64,000 bases of DNA from contig WJXW01000013.1 of NCBI GenBank assembly GCA_015832175.1, positions 1,488,001 to 1,552,000 of the forward strand, in the 5' to 3' direction. Of this stretch, positions 44,081 through 56,128 are shown piece by piece. Both the position numbers and the translations under genes were made by a program. The DNA is from Paraphaeosphaeria minitans. Its lineage: Eukaryota > Ascomycota > Dothideomycetes > Pleosporales > Didymosphaeriaceae. Within the stretch, counting starts at the first letter, position 1. Every line of letters starts with the position of its first letter. The notes under the pieces are model-generated. The model was given only the letters and a program-made list of their open reading frames with translations. It was not told the origin of the DNA and did not search any database.

Positions 44081-47000
44081 AGGGTAACGACAAGATATGA
44101 TGACTATAATGTCGCGGGAGACAGATGTCGCACAGTTGCAAGAGACTGAGGATAATGGTAGAGAAGATTCCTTGCTGGAATGAAAGAGACCAGAGTAGCT
44201 GAATCCAACCGCGTCCTTTTTTCCAATATCGCATCAGGCAACCAAAATCTAGGTGAAGTCTGCATGACTCGACACCTTTGGAGAATCCTTAGTTTACCAG
44301 AAACTTTGGCCGAGGCATATATAACAGAAACAGGGCCCCCACTCGCACATGGTCCATTGATTAGATTACGCCGTTGCGTACGCAGGCGGTGCATCGTAAG
44401 ACCAAACGTGGTGTTCAGTCGGTAGGTTTCCAGGCCCGGATATGACCACAGGTCCGCAGGATAGGCCACAACGATGCCATGGGGTCCTTGTATGACCCAA
44501 GAAGGTAGCCTGGAGGGTTCTTATCCCTACCAAGCGGAGGAAGAGACGATGTGGTTGCAATCTTCCTAATGCTGGTGATGGTTGTGTTCGGCGAGATTGC
44601 ACATGGGAGCTGGTCCCACATGTCCGGCACCAAGGCCACAGAGTCTATATCGGGGACGTGTACCTAGAGGACTTCAAGATGGGTTCAAGTAAGCCATGAG
44701 CGGGAAGGACATTGCGATGCGCGTAACCTGAAAGAATCAATGACAGTCCTCGGGTATGTGTTGAGTAGCAAAATGTTAGGAAGAGTCGGTCGCACGGTGT
44801 ACCTGAAACCCTTGCAGTGGTGGCATTCATTGATGTTTGTCTCTCGGAACCAGCCGTCATTCCCTGCAAGAGGCACACAACCCTAAGTTCTTGGGGCCGT
44901 GCCGGCCATCGGCTCACGGCCTACTAAGCCGACGAGATTGGAACTATATGGCCCCTGGTTACCTCGAATACCACCCACAGCTTTCGCACGATAATCAAAA
45001 GGTCACCGACGCCTTATACTTTGCCCTAAATCGACATTGCATCAAGATCTCCGATTCAGCGGATATGGAAGCGACTGCAGACTCGACCTGAAAGAAGCAA
45101 AGGCATCGCAGGGCCATTGTACCAGACCAGTATTCCTCCGTCCAAACAATACCGTATCTGAGCATTAGGTGTTGTGGGGTATCGCGTCTGACACTCGAGG
45201 ACATGATATTATTAGCCCCAATGCGGGAGTTGTTCCGCAGGACGGTCGAGCACCCGCATGTACGCAGTCGAACGGCGCAGACGGCGTAAACCGCCCCGAA
45301 ACAGGCACGGTGGCATTCCAGACGCGTGGGGTCGAAATTTGGCTCGCATGTGCGATACGTCACGAGACGTTTCCTGCTTTAATATGGGATATGCGAAGGA
45401 CCTGATCCTCTGAGCAATGTTGCCTTGAAGAAACACCGGAAAGTCTCATTGCCTCTAAGACAGAGCACCAAAGGTGGAAGAGAATCCCGCGCTCCACTAC
45501 CTAGTAATTGTTCCGCGCGTTACTCATTCGATGCAGCAGTGTGTAATCCCATGATGAACCGCAAGTCCCTGGAGTCTGGCTTTCACCATCGTGCGGTTAG
45601 CAGCATGGTAGCAGGAGATTGTGCAAGCGGACACCGAAGACCCACCCGCGGAAACGGGGCGTTCTTTGTGAACTTGGTCGGGACAAATACTGCATGGTCC
45701 GTCCGGGTTATCGGCCGAGTCGAGTGCGCCTGGCTCAATTTAGCAAGAGTACCTACAAAGTTAGAAAACGCAAGGCGTTCAGTGCCCTTCGCTCCTCCGC
45801 CGAGCCTGTCGAACGCAAGATGGTGCTACTTCCGCAGAATTTTTTCTTGAGGGTGGGTCTGTTGGAATACCATACGAATGGACGGGGCTGGGTGAAGCTT
45901 CGTCGATGCTCAACATTGGGGTCTTCGGTGTCTTCGCAAGATGTTCTCTTTCCCCAAAAGGAGTTAGCGGGATACACAGCCACTGGGCGAACTATATTTG
46001 TCCAAGATGTGGGATCAAGCGCCAGCAAAGTGAGTCTTTGGTCCAGCTAAGTCAGAGTGTGTATCTCTATCACTGCAGTGTGATTATTCCACTAACCAAT
46101 AATCCCTGTATTTCTTGCTTGGAATACTCTATGATAGCAGACCATGATCGAAGTCAAATACCACATGGTAGCTAAGCGGTATCGCAACGGACAGTCGTAA
46201 CAGGAATGTCTATCCCACTTGTTATTCGGTGTCCTGCAGCACCTCTCACAAGCTGGCTGTTTGTTCGTCGGAGAATCCAAGGCAAGGGCATCTTTAGTCT
46301 CGAAATTCCAACTGGCAATGTCGATCCTTGGAGAAGAGCTAGCCGAAAAAGAGACACTTGAACCTAGAAGAAAACATGCAAGGCTCGTTTGTGAGGATGC
46401 GGATTCCTATTCATGAGGATCTCCAGAATTAGATAGTCTAGCGGACCTCAGTCCGCAGGCGGACACCGGGCCATTGCGCTTCTGCAAATCCGCCAACCCG
46501 TACCGTATAGCGCCCGCCAAAAATAGTCGTGAAAAGCAGTTCCAACCGGCCCGCTCTTCGACTAAGTCGCCTAGAAGCGTGCGTGCCGTGCCTAGCGGAG
46601 CGGTAGAGAACCAGCAACATCAGTTCCGATGCCGAGGCGGGATATCGGAGCCATCCTGACCCAGGCAGCATCGAGACATCGAAGATACTGGGTCCATCTC
46701 GTCTTCGCCACCGCAGGGCTGAATGACAGGCACCATCAGCAGTGTTCGAGATGTGGGGAATTTGGCCACCGAGACGAGCACAGCGCTGGCGGCCGCCATC
46801 TGCGCCTTCGGATCTGTAACCTATTGGTTCATGGTTAGCAACGAAAGAGCATGACGTATCTTACACCGTATCATGAAGAAATTGTGAAAGACTGATCTTG
46901 ATGTCACCGCTCCTTTGCAGTGTTCCTCGCGAACCCAGCACCAAGATCACTGCAAAACAGGCGGTGACAAGCGTGGAATCCACTTTACCCTAGGCCAGTT

Positions 47001-47701
47001 TTAGCCTACCGAACTTCAAGTCATCCCGCGCTACGCATCGCAACATCTTGGTGCAATGATTCGAAATCGGCACCGTGCAATAAGAGTGTATGAATGGAAT
47101 CTAGTAAAGGCGTTCGTACCGCATTCTGGCGTATCGGATCTCGCGGCTAGGAACCCAATTATGCTGCATATGTAGACTTTCTTTGCAAAGACGCATCAGA
47201 TGGCAAGGCACCCAGAGACACCGCATGGAAGAGATGGATGACAAATAAGGTGCCAATAGAAATAATTCCTAGATCGCAAATACTCCAATGCCATGCAAGT
47301 TGTCATCCGTGACCAGTGCCCCATGCATACAAGTCACCACAGACGTAATCGTACACGCCTCAATCCGACGCCCAGTATGCATGTCGTCCTAGTCATCCCA
47401 GTCATCCCGTGTGATGTCCCTGACCAAACTCCGTGTGAATGCCTTGCGCAAAATAACCAATCGAGAAATCCAACATGAAGAAACATCGAAAAAGCGCCGA
47501 GCTGCGCCAAGTCCCGCTTGAAGAAATGAAATGCTGACGCCGTGTATGTGACAAAGTCAAGACGGCTTCTCAAAACAGTAGGTAGGTTGAGTAACGCCAG
47601 AACCAGGGTCTGAACACGATGTGTTGCCCCAGGTAGGCAAAACGCTGGCCCAAATAACTCAGACGTTCGCCTGATACTGTGTGTTGGTTTTGCGGCGTGG
47701 C
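44081..47701. other. Gene-poor region, part 2
   Basis: Several frames of 70-145 codons occur, such as 44415-44639 on the minus strand and 45619-46050 on the plus strand. None shows a domain, and no splice chain links them. They may be remains of decayed genes. A small inverted repeat (gcggacctcagtccgc) lies at 46441-46456. Confidence 0.4.
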
Positions 47702-47932
47702 TTATCGATGTGTCGAGTAGGCACCACTTCCGTAGCCAGAATCCGGGAGAACTCCAGTGCCGTAGGCAGCCTCTGGTCGGTGGCTACCATGACTGCTACA
47801 GGCATAGCCCACGAGAACCGTTTTCTCCTGAATCGTGTGGCCACGCTGTCCATGAGCAGCACATGGATCGATCGAGTGTCTGTAGTAGAGGCACCGGCAG
47901 ACGGAGTACCTTTCGATGACTTGATAACACAT
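47702..47932 (-). CDS. Small Cys/His-rich conserved fungal protein, 76 aa
   Basis: The frame begins MCYQVIERYSVCRCLYYRHS and ends in a Gly/Tyr/Ser tail (DSGYGSGAYSTHR). Cysteines at positions 2, 12, 14, 24 and 45 with several histidines (19, 27, 32) could bind a metal, and EKTVLVGYAC follows. I recognise this pattern (CYQV.ERY.VC.CLYY.H..DPC...G.RGH) from small uncharacterised proteins of filamentous ascomycetes, from memory and unverified. The open frame continues 112 codons upstream, but that part is non-protein-like, so I start at the ATG at 47932. No signal peptide. Function unknown. Confidence 0.6.
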   Translation of the reverse strand: MCYQVIERYSVCRCLYYRHSIDPCAAHGQRGHTIQEKTVLVGYACSSHGSHRPEAAYGTGVLPDSGYGSGAYSTHR

Positions 47933-50900
47933 GCTGAAAGGTGTTGTTAACGACGACGATAGTGGACGTGAGACGTAGAATCTTGAAACGATTCGACGGT
48001 TGAGACAGGCCAAGAACGCTGATAATGCAAAAGCAGTAGAGCAGTGAGCAGTGAGCAGGACTGAAACTCGATGAAGGGATGTCAGGGCTCTTGTGGCAAG
48101 GAAGCTAGAATTTATAGCTGCAGGAAGGATGTAGAAGCAACCGACAAGAGACAGCTGCGGATAATTGTAGCCCAGAGAGAGGCCTACCGTGACGCATGCT
48201 GCGGGACTTCTAGGCAACGGAATCCATATGTAGGTACACGCTGACTGTGCGCCAGACGGTGCTAACATGGTGCTGGGATGGATGGGGCAGTAGGAAGAAC
48301 GAGCACAGCCATAACGGCCGCTAGTCGTGTATGGGCAAAAGAATAGACGGGTAGGCGTAGTTCGGGATCGGCTGCGGCATAGTTAGTGAAGATGGTTCGC
48401 TCGCTCGAGACGTTCTCAGCTGGGGCCGATCAGTCCATCGGCCCTCTTATTGGATAGTGCAACGACATGTACAACTCCTTCATCCGAACTGAAGTAAAGA
48501 TCTCAGGCAGCGCGGCCCACGGGCGCAATTTGCTAGTCCTGACAAGTTGAGGTATGGCTGTGGGCCCTACTCTGCAAACGCTACGAGGGCTGGTGGGCAT
48601 GCGGCAATGTGCCTGATACCGTGCGACTGTCCCTACCTACCTACCGAATGGTCAGTTCGTGCACCAGAGGGTGCGTATCTCTCGCCAAAGCGGGAACCCG
48701 AGATTGGAGGTAGGCCATATCCCTGGGATGGAGGCGCATATCGACATGTAGGGGTGCGTTAGTGAGAGGCTGACGTGGGTTAGACAGGCCCGTCTTTTCT
48801 TTCCGGGGGGCTTTTCCCTGCGCCTGCGTACGGTGTCGGCAGACACCATGCACGGCCAGGCGGGAGGGCAGCCTTAACGCCACAACGAGATCCGAGACAG
48901 ATGGCGTGCGCTTCTGGACTCCACGGGCGGGTTGTACGCAGATCCTCTGCGCCCTGTGAAGGTGGACATAGTTTCACATTGCAAAATTCTGTGGCGGTAG
49001 GTAGGTAACGTGACCGCTTAGGTGGCCGACCAATGAATCGCAGAGATGATGCTCCACTTTGCTCCAGCGCGATGTCTTTATCATCATCACTCAAACATTG
49101 CGCGACGACAGAAGTGGGCAATGACACCACAGCCGCGCTGGGCGATAGCTTCGTTCACACATCAGGATCGCGCAGACGTGGACTCCATTATCACGTCGAC
49201 ATCAGCAACCAGGGGTAATCGGCAAGCGCCTACAGGCTGACCAGCTGAACGTCGACGCGGCTCGGTACCTTCCTTCTCGTCCCGAGTGTACAACGCAAGT
49301 GGTCAAGACCCGATGGTCCAGGGCTTTTGATGTCAAATTCGTTCATCCTTGATGGTCATGATGGTCATGCATAATTCCAACCCTATCAGCTTCGTCCCTC
49401 GAGTCATTGATGGTTCGCCTTGACTGCACGACGAAGGCAAGTAATATCAGCAACGCCCTTGAATATCAGTACACGTTGCTATTCGTTCTACCGAGTAGTC
49501 CGCACTGATAAAGCTATGCTTCGGGAGTCATGGCGCTCGGGACCACTGGAGTTGCACAGCTTACCCTGCCGTCGTTTGGCATTCCGTGCGTTTTCTGTAA
49601 GCTTATCTTGGAAGCTTCTGCAGCCCTATGCAAGAATCCGTTTCTGTCCATGTGGCTGCAGCTCACATGTGTCACTCATCAACACCACTGCTTAACAATC
49701 GCAATATTGACGTTGGCATCGTCTCGTCGACGTTTCCCGCTATCACGCTTCTTCGGCACGAAATATGGCAGGACGCGTGATGACTCGCTGTACAGCTATT
49801 GGGGGTGGTCTTACCGCGGCTCTGTGACCACGGCAGTGTTTCGGACCCCATCAATATGAGGAGATGGGGTAAGGCAGACTCTCGTGAGGCCGGATCTGCT
49901 TTTCGGCCTACGGCTTGGACTCTGCGCTGTCTCATTGGAGTATAATAGGCCTCTAGCAGGCACTTTGAATACAAAAATAAAAGCTAGTTCGAAATAATCA
50001 AGGCATTTTCACGAAATCGGACAACGAGCTGAACAAATGGTCTAACAATACAGAGCCTCATACGACCAGTTTTCGAAAACGCCACAAAAACCGTTCCTGC
50101 GACCAAATTCACTCTGACCCAAGCAAGCCGCCGACGTCCGCCATCTTGTGATTCACCATCTCGAAATGCACTGATCATTTAGTTCGCCTGTCACCCTTCA
50201 CACTGTCGATCCCCGCGCGAAGCGATTCGGTATCGGCAGCATCTGCGACCAAGTCACCTAAGATACTCGCAATCTACGCAAGTCCGGCGTCCACTGTCAC
50301 TGTCTGGGATGTTGCGACGTCAGTCTGACATCCGATCGATTGCAGAGTCTAGACTAGGGCCCATGGGATCCAACCGCATTTTCTTTTCTTACGGTGAGGC
50401 CTTCGGGCGAGCTGGCGCATCAGCCTTGCTCGAGAGTGGGTTCATCAGCTCGACCTGCCTCAAATCCTGCGTCACGAGAGAGTTCCCCATGCCATCGATC
50501 AACTTCTGTTCACTGGAAGAGTCAGACATGGGGTCGTCTTACAAGGCGGTGGACTCACATGCTGTGACGCCAACACGTTAAACCTCAGTCGATACATGTT
50601 TCCCCTGGTTCGACGGCCTAGTGTTGCGTACTTGACTTGGCCTCTTTGATTCACGCAGTCTGAACCCTGCAGACATGATTCTGTCTGGTCACTTTCCAAC
50701 GTGCAAATCTTTCACAGTGACCAACATAATCCAGAACATTCTCACCAGCAACTTCAAAAGAATCCTGGCTACAGGCCTACATCTAAGTCTTCTGAATCGC
50801 ACACTAGCTCTTAATCTCAACCGTGTGATATCGTTTTACAAAACACCACACGAACATGAAGTCTTTCAATAGTGCTATTATGGCACTTCAAATTCAAAAC

Positions 50901-50969
50901 AGTGACTGATTCTTGAAAGTTTCGCATACTTTTTGCAAGCGGCAGTGAAACGCAGAACAACCCAGTAGG
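47933..50969. other. Gene-poor region, part 3
   Basis: Contains the upstream flank of the Cys-rich gene and only short frames elsewhere. No repeats beyond a short ctacctacctacc run near 48635. No RNA gene recognised. Confidence 0.45.
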
Positions 50970-51539
50970 GTGCCAAAACACCAATATTTCAAAATCTTTC
51001 AACTATCATACCTGAACGATCTGACTTCCACCAAAATCGATGCTGTTCAAGCGCAATACTTGTCGCGGGACTTCCTGCTGGTCAATAATTCTCTTGCACA
51101 TACTTTACTGTATAGACCCAGAGCTGCATATGCTAACGATTATTTGAAATCATGTCTTCGTGCTTGGCCTCAAGCAAAGTCACTAAATTACCACGCTTAC
51201 CGTACAACATATGAGGTCACCGATCACGAGAATATCAACCGAATCACTGTGACTGACATATTTGAGATATTGCCAACATTCAGATGCTCCATGCGTCTTG
51301 GAACCAGTCACATTCTGTTCCATAAAATGACTTGTCATCCATTTCTAAGTGACCTAGGTTCCTTGCAGCGCCACGTCGAAGGTCTAATTACAGTACGTTG
51401 CCTTATGCTTAGCAAAAACATAAACTGGTTCACTACTGCCACAAAGAGACATAGAAATGTGTTTACATACTACTGTAGGTATAACAGCAAATTGTTTAAT
51501 ACTACAGGGGAAGTTAGGACTCTAGTCACTTCTCTATAA
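50970..51539 (+). CDS. Unrecognised ORF, 189 codons
   Basis: An open frame starting MPKHQYFKIFQLSYLNDLTS in moderately AT-rich DNA. Its length is notable for this composition, but the amino-acid make-up (many Asn, Thr, His, Cys, Tyr) shows no domain, signal peptide or membrane segment, and no splice sites are convincing. It borders the AT-rich patch that follows and may be part of a decayed element. Low confidence as a real gene. Confidence 0.2.
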   Translation: MPKHQYFKIFQLSYLNDLTSTKIDAVQAQYLSRDFLLVNNSLAHTLLYRPRAAYANDYLKSCLRAWPQAKSLNYHAYRTTYEVTDHENINRITVTDIFEILPTFRCSMRLGTSHILFHKMTCHPFLSDLGSLQRHVEGLITVRCLMLSKNINWFTTATKRHRNVFTYYCRYNSKLFNTTGEVRTLVTSL

Positions 51540-52160
51540 TCTTTGATAGGGCAAATTACACTTAGATACATACCCAGTAATGGGGTATAATTACCTAGCT
51601 AGATGAAGATGAAAATATGAGGTTGGTTAGCTATGAGATATTCCAGGCTGTCTTGCCAGCCTCGGTGATACTATCCGGCTTGTTTGTATTTGATTGTGCC
51701 TTCTTTTGAGATAATGTGGCCGTTGTGAGCCTCTAAGCTTAGCTGCGTCCAACTTCACAGCTATACATAGCGCGGCTAGCGTATAGTACAGCGTCCGTAC
51801 GGACCTTGTGTACGTATGTACAGGTCCTATGGTAATATATATGTGTATTACAAGATATGCCTAGAGTACGCTCTGTATACATACAGTACGTGTACATGCT
51901 ATTTTATAGCCGTAAATAACCTTACCTAGAAGGTAGATGAATTCTCTTTTGCATAAACATAGTTCAAGGAAAGCACATGGTCTACTAGATTATTTAACAT
52001 CTTCACTAACTAGGCGTTTAGTAGTTGTTTACTTTTGTACATACACTTTTATATACAGAGTCCTGTACGGGTCGAGCTACCTGTGCGTAAGGTACAAAAG
52101 TGCGCTCCGCACCGGCCACACTGTAGAGTTTTTAATAGACAAGATTTCAACGGACAGCTT
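51540..52160. repeat. AT/TpA-rich patch, probably a RIP-mutated relic
   Basis: Rich in tata, gtac, ttac and ctag steps, resembling the first 430 bases of the window. It contains a perfect 12-bp palindrome gtccgtacggac near 51791. No long frame. I read it as a decayed transposon fragment; its family and ends are not identifiable. Confidence 0.4.
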
Positions 52161-52840
52161 ATAGCGCATCAAGCATGATCACAGTCATCCAGTGGAGGAC
52201 GCGCAAGGACACCAGTACCACGGACAACGCCCCCATCGATCAACAAGTCAGACCCCACAGTACCCACTATACTTTCACTTTCACCATCACCATCACCAGT
52301 TCCACGGGCCACCTCACAACACGCGCAAGAAGCACGTATGTCACGTAAAGAGCTGTTCGAATAACAAATGACGAGTCTCTGGCTCAAGTGCAGATAACCT
52401 CATGGTATCTGCATGTGCGAGACAACGGTGTGCAACTGACATGAATATCCGTCAAGTTGAACTGTATGCCATGGGATATCTTGTTAGCATGACCACTGTT
52501 GATAGCGTGGAAACCTCACTCTGTGGAGTTTAGTTCCTAGGTACTACTGTCACATTACCACCTGTACTGTGGACACAGAGCCCTACCTATCCCAGCGATA
52601 CTCGGAAAATGCACGTTTAGAAGCACAGGAAAAAATGTATTCTGCAATTTGAGTTGCTGCAATAAATCCATAACACACCTCGCGGCGATGCCGCCATTCC
52701 CTCGAACCAATTGGGTATATCCAAAAAAATATCTTGACAATGAATCCGAAACGCCGAGCCTCCTTTGGCCGTTCGGGGTCGTTTCAATCGTAGAAGGTAT
52801 AAACAAAAGTAATCATCATCTCGTCCAAACCAATCTAACT
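52161..52840. other. Intergenic region
   Basis: 3' flank of the Gly-rich secreted-protein gene plus unassigned sequence; nothing recognised. Confidence 0.5.
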
Positions 52841-53735
52841 CTATGCGTACGCGCAGAAGTAGATGACGGTCAGGCCCATTGCGTACCATCCTGCGTACTT
52901 GCCAACGCCAAGTGCAATGCCAGCATCATCGGTACCGCCAGGAGCAGTCGTTCCGTTGGGCAGAGTCCCGTTCAATATCAAGGTCCTGGTGCCGTTGACA
53001 TCGGCAACGTTGACAAGCGTCTTGTTGAGAGCGTCGTAGCTGCCATTACCGACCAAGTCCTTCAGGTACAGATCATTGTCGTTCTCATCACAGCCGCACG
53101 CGCTGTACTCTTCGCAGAGACACGTAACAGGCAGCGAGCTATTGGTACCATTGGGGTTCGTCGCGTTGTGGGCGGATTCGTTCCTGAAGCGGTACGGGTT
53201 GTGGAAGTAGTACGGGTAAACGCTGTAGAGCCAGAGACCTGGGAGAAGGCCGAGGAGCAGTACAGGCGCGAGAACGGCACCTGCCAGCAAGCCCCTCGGT
53301 GTCTTGCTGCCAGACTTGTAGGGTGTTGATGCTCCTCCTCCATAGTAGCCACCACCACCGAATGAGCGCGAGGGTCCAGAGCCTGCGACTGTGGAACCGC
53401 CAGCGTTGGAAGCGGGAGATGTGCGACCTGGCGATGAAGAACCGCCTGGGCTGCTGCCGCCCGGTTTGCCTCCACCTGAAAGACAATGTTAGCAACGTCC
53501 AGTGGTATGCCATCAATATGAGTCGCTTACTACTGCTGCCTCCTCCTCCTCCTCCGCCTTTGCCACCACCGCCTTTGCGCTTCTGTAAGGCGTGCTCGGG
53601 AGCTACTAGAATATCCGAACTCCTGACGCTGACAGCCTGATCATCGCGAACCTTCACGTCGGCGTTTGGTACGGATACCGCGTGTGCTGTAGAGGCAGCA
53701 AGGGCGAGATATGTTGCGATATGTGATAGTCTCAT
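52841..53735 (-). CDS. Secretory-pathway Gly/Ser-rich membrane protein, 279 aa
   Basis: Two exons, 53735-53531 and 53475-52841, joined across a 55-nt intron (gtaagc donor, gctaac branch, tttcag acceptor) inside a Gly/Ser run. Features in order: signal peptide MRLSHIATYLALAASTAHA; a short pro-like segment ending in Lys-Arg (possible Kex2 site) before KGGGGKGGGGGGG; a Gly/Ser-rich low-complexity region with YYGGGAS; a hydrophobic segment GLLAGAVLAPVLLLGLLPGL; then YPYYFHNPYRFRNES, a cysteine cluster CLCEEYSACGCDEND, several N-glycosylation sequons, and a hydrophobic C-terminus that could be a GPI signal (after GGTDDAG) or a membrane segment. I recall a widespread fungal family of this layout, without known function. 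Cell-surface location is inferred. Confidence 0.8.
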
Positions 53736-55029
53736 GCTGACGTTGCAGTGTGACGGTTACCAGTGAGGTTGGTGTTGCGCGTAGGTTGTTGATGACACTC
53801 CAGAAGTTGTGTCTTTGTAATAGCTGATCAAATGGTGTTCTCGTCGCGCAAGAATTTAACTGTGGAGGGGAATATGAGGGAGGGCAGACCGGGTTCAAGA
53901 CCCACGTATCTATGATGAAGAGTCGTAGGGGAGGCGAAGGCAAACACCATGTCATAGTCTAGGTGCACCGCCCTGCAGCGGAAACCACCGACAAGCGGAT
54001 TTACGATGCCAAGCAACTAAGCCACGAGGAGCAAATTGCCTCGGCGAACCGTAATCACCGCGAAGGTGCAGCGCCGCTTTACTCCGGTCTGGAGTGAAAA
54101 TTTTTGAAATCGTATCAATCAAATGACCTGCCCATTTTGATGGTAGTGAAGATTGGCGTCTTCATCCATTGTATCCTGCGCAGAGACGTGGGCGAAAGAG
54201 CAAGAGCACATTCGGCGTTCATCGTTCCAAGCCATGACGTCTCCCGCGGATGTAGCAGCGTCGAGCATCAGCAGTTGTGCCTTCTATGACGATGCATTCC
54301 TTGGTAGCCAGGCAGATGGGAAACACGGCATCCTGTTTTGCGATTGCTGTACGATCTCGCTGTGTAAGCGCGACCGTGCGCATGGCGAATCTATTGATGC
54401 TAGAATCCCAAGCCACCGACAGGAGCTTGTTTTGTTAGGCATTTTTAGCGTTCCAATAATCAGGAAGATACGATCCGGGGCCCTGAACGCTACATGGCGA
54501 GGACATATCTTGTGACAAACTACTCGAGCAAGCCGAAAACGTCTCAAAGCGTCAAGATATCGTTGGAGGATAACCCTGGTCATGGTCAGATTAGATCAGT
54601 ACAGGGTATCAATTCAGACAATCGCGAGGCTGCTGCAGCCGCTACTGCGTACACGTCAATATCCCCAGTCCATCAGTGCCTCGCATTGGCCTATGTTCCT
54701 TGCAATCTGGTGAGCTTCAAGAAGCTTGCGCATCCAGGGTCGCATCGACTTGAACGATGGTTCGCGAAGTTTGCTCAGCCGCATTCCACCGCCACCGCCA
54801 GCTTTCTTAGCTGCATTCAGGCTGTCAAAGGCCATGTTCCTGCTGCTGTTCGGGGGGATATAAAGCCATGAAGGCTATCTCAACGTCGTCGGGCGCCGCG
54901 GGGCGGAGTAGGGCGGGCGAGGCTCGAGCACCAACGGCTGTAGCGGATGGAGGCCTCGATGCTGTGCAGTTCGCCGGTAAGATCCTCTCTGCCTAGACCC
55001 GTGATTTGCGCAAGGGAATACGGCTGCTA
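53736..55029. other. Intergenic region
   Basis: Promoter of the Gly-rich protein at the left, then about 900 bases with overlapping frames of up to 125 codons on both strands. None has a recognisable domain. No tRNA-like cloverleaf was found by eye. Confidence 0.45.
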
Positions 55030-55351
55030 CTACAATGCTGTGCCGCCGCCTGGCTGTGCTGCTGGTCCTCCACCGTCCGAAACGGTTTGGACCTTCCTGT
55101 ATTCCTCTTCAAGAGCCTGTTGCATCTCGAAGTCAGCTTGTCGTTCGCGTTTGATTCGCTGCTGCTCGTAGTCACGGATGACACCTGCGTGCATAGCCTG
55201 TGTACATGTGTCAGTCGCAAGTGAAGAAAAGCAGCAGATGCAGTTTGGCTCGTACAGCTTTCTCTGCGCGTTGAGAGTAATGGACGAAGACGACGATGCC
55301 AATTGCACCGAGCGAAGTGGTAGCAAGTGTCAACTTTGATGCCCGCGACAT
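55030..55351 (-). CDS. PET117: Pet117, cytochrome c oxidase assembly factor, 87 aa
   Basis: Two exons, 55351-55256 and 55197-55030, with a 58-nt phase-0 intron. The protein begins MSRASKLTLATTSLGAIGIV, a short basic start plus hydrophobic segment typical of a mitochondrial inner-membrane anchor, followed by a charged helix (MHAGVIRDYEQQRIKRERQA) that is the Pet117 signature, and a Gly/Pro-rich tail. Pet117 is a small mitochondrial protein needed for complex IV assembly, working with Cox15 in heme A synthesis in yeast. Length matches the family. It lies head to head with VMA10, their start codons about 180 bases apart. Confidence 0.9.
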
Positions 55352-55531
55352 GCTTGCAGTATCAACAGTGAGTGGACGAGTGGAGCGGAAAGCGGGATTC
55401 TCTCGGTGGAGACTTTTGGGAGCTTGGGCCGCTGCGCTGCACCTTGGCGGAGTGCTGTCATGCACCTCTCATGCGCTCTGTACTCTGCTAGCTAGTCTAG
55501 TGAACACAACCCACGATTTCACACGCCCATC
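55352..55531. promoter_or_regulatory. Bidirectional promoter, PET117 and VMA10
   Basis: Only 180 bases lie between the divergent start codons, so both genes must share control sequence. The DNA contains agctagctag-like tandem motifs near the VMA10 side (55485-55500). No known factor site is assigned. Confidence 0.6.
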
Positions 55532-56128
55532 ATGGTGAGCTCGTTGATTCAAGTGTTCATACGCTTGGTCTAACAGCTTCTAGTCTGCCCAAAACTCCGC
55601 AGGAATCCAGACGCTGCTTGACGTAAGGCGCCTAGCCCACTCCCACACGCATGCTGCTCACACAGTATACAGGCCGAGCGAGAGGCACAGAAGATCGTGC
55701 AGCAAGGTACGTCATAATCTGTGGACTGCGCTGACCTCGAACTGACAATTCGCAGCACGAGAATGTATGCCACTCCTGCCGACATCTGGGTCGTTGCGCT
55801 GACCCCACTAGACCGTACGAAGCGAGTGAAGGACGCCCGAAGCGAAGCGCAGAAGGAGATCGAGGACTACCGAACGGAGAAGGAAGACGAGTTCCAGAAG
55901 TTCGAAAAAGAGGTCCGCAATCACACACCCGGCGACCGGATATGTGCACTAACGGCGTCATAGCACAGCTCTGGCAACAAGAAGGCTGAGGACGATGCGA
56001 AGAAGGATACCGACGGCAAGGTCAAGGAGATTGACGACATTGGCAAGAAGTCAGGATTAAAGGTCATAGAGCAGCTCATCGAGGTTGCCTCGAATGCAAA
56101 GCCCGAGCCGCCGCGGGGACGCGACTGA
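55532..56128 (+). CDS. VMA10: V-type H+-ATPase subunit G (Vma10), 116 aa
   Basis: Six coding exons: 55532-55534 (ATG only), 55584-55622, 55673-55706, 55756-55764 (9 nt), 55812-55912 and 55964-56128; the phases add to 117 codons with stop. The spliced product is MSAQNSAGIQTLLDAEREAQ, then KIVQQAREYRTKRVKDARSE, then a long charged helix with FEKEHSSGNKKAEDD, ending PEPPRGRD. This matches Vma10, which forms the E-G peripheral stalk that holds V1 to Vo for vacuolar acidification. The 9-nt exon supplies parts of Ala-Arg-Glu-Tyr and is required to keep the frame. The donor of intron 5 (gtccgc) is weak, but the junction is supported by the protein. Confidence 0.92.
55756..55764 (+). other. 9-nt microexon of VMA10
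   Basis: The sequence cacgagaat is bracketed by acceptor cgcag and donor gtatgc, with introns of 49 and 47 nt on either side. Skipping it would remove exactly three codons and keep the frame, so a shortened isoform is possible. Confidence 0.85.
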
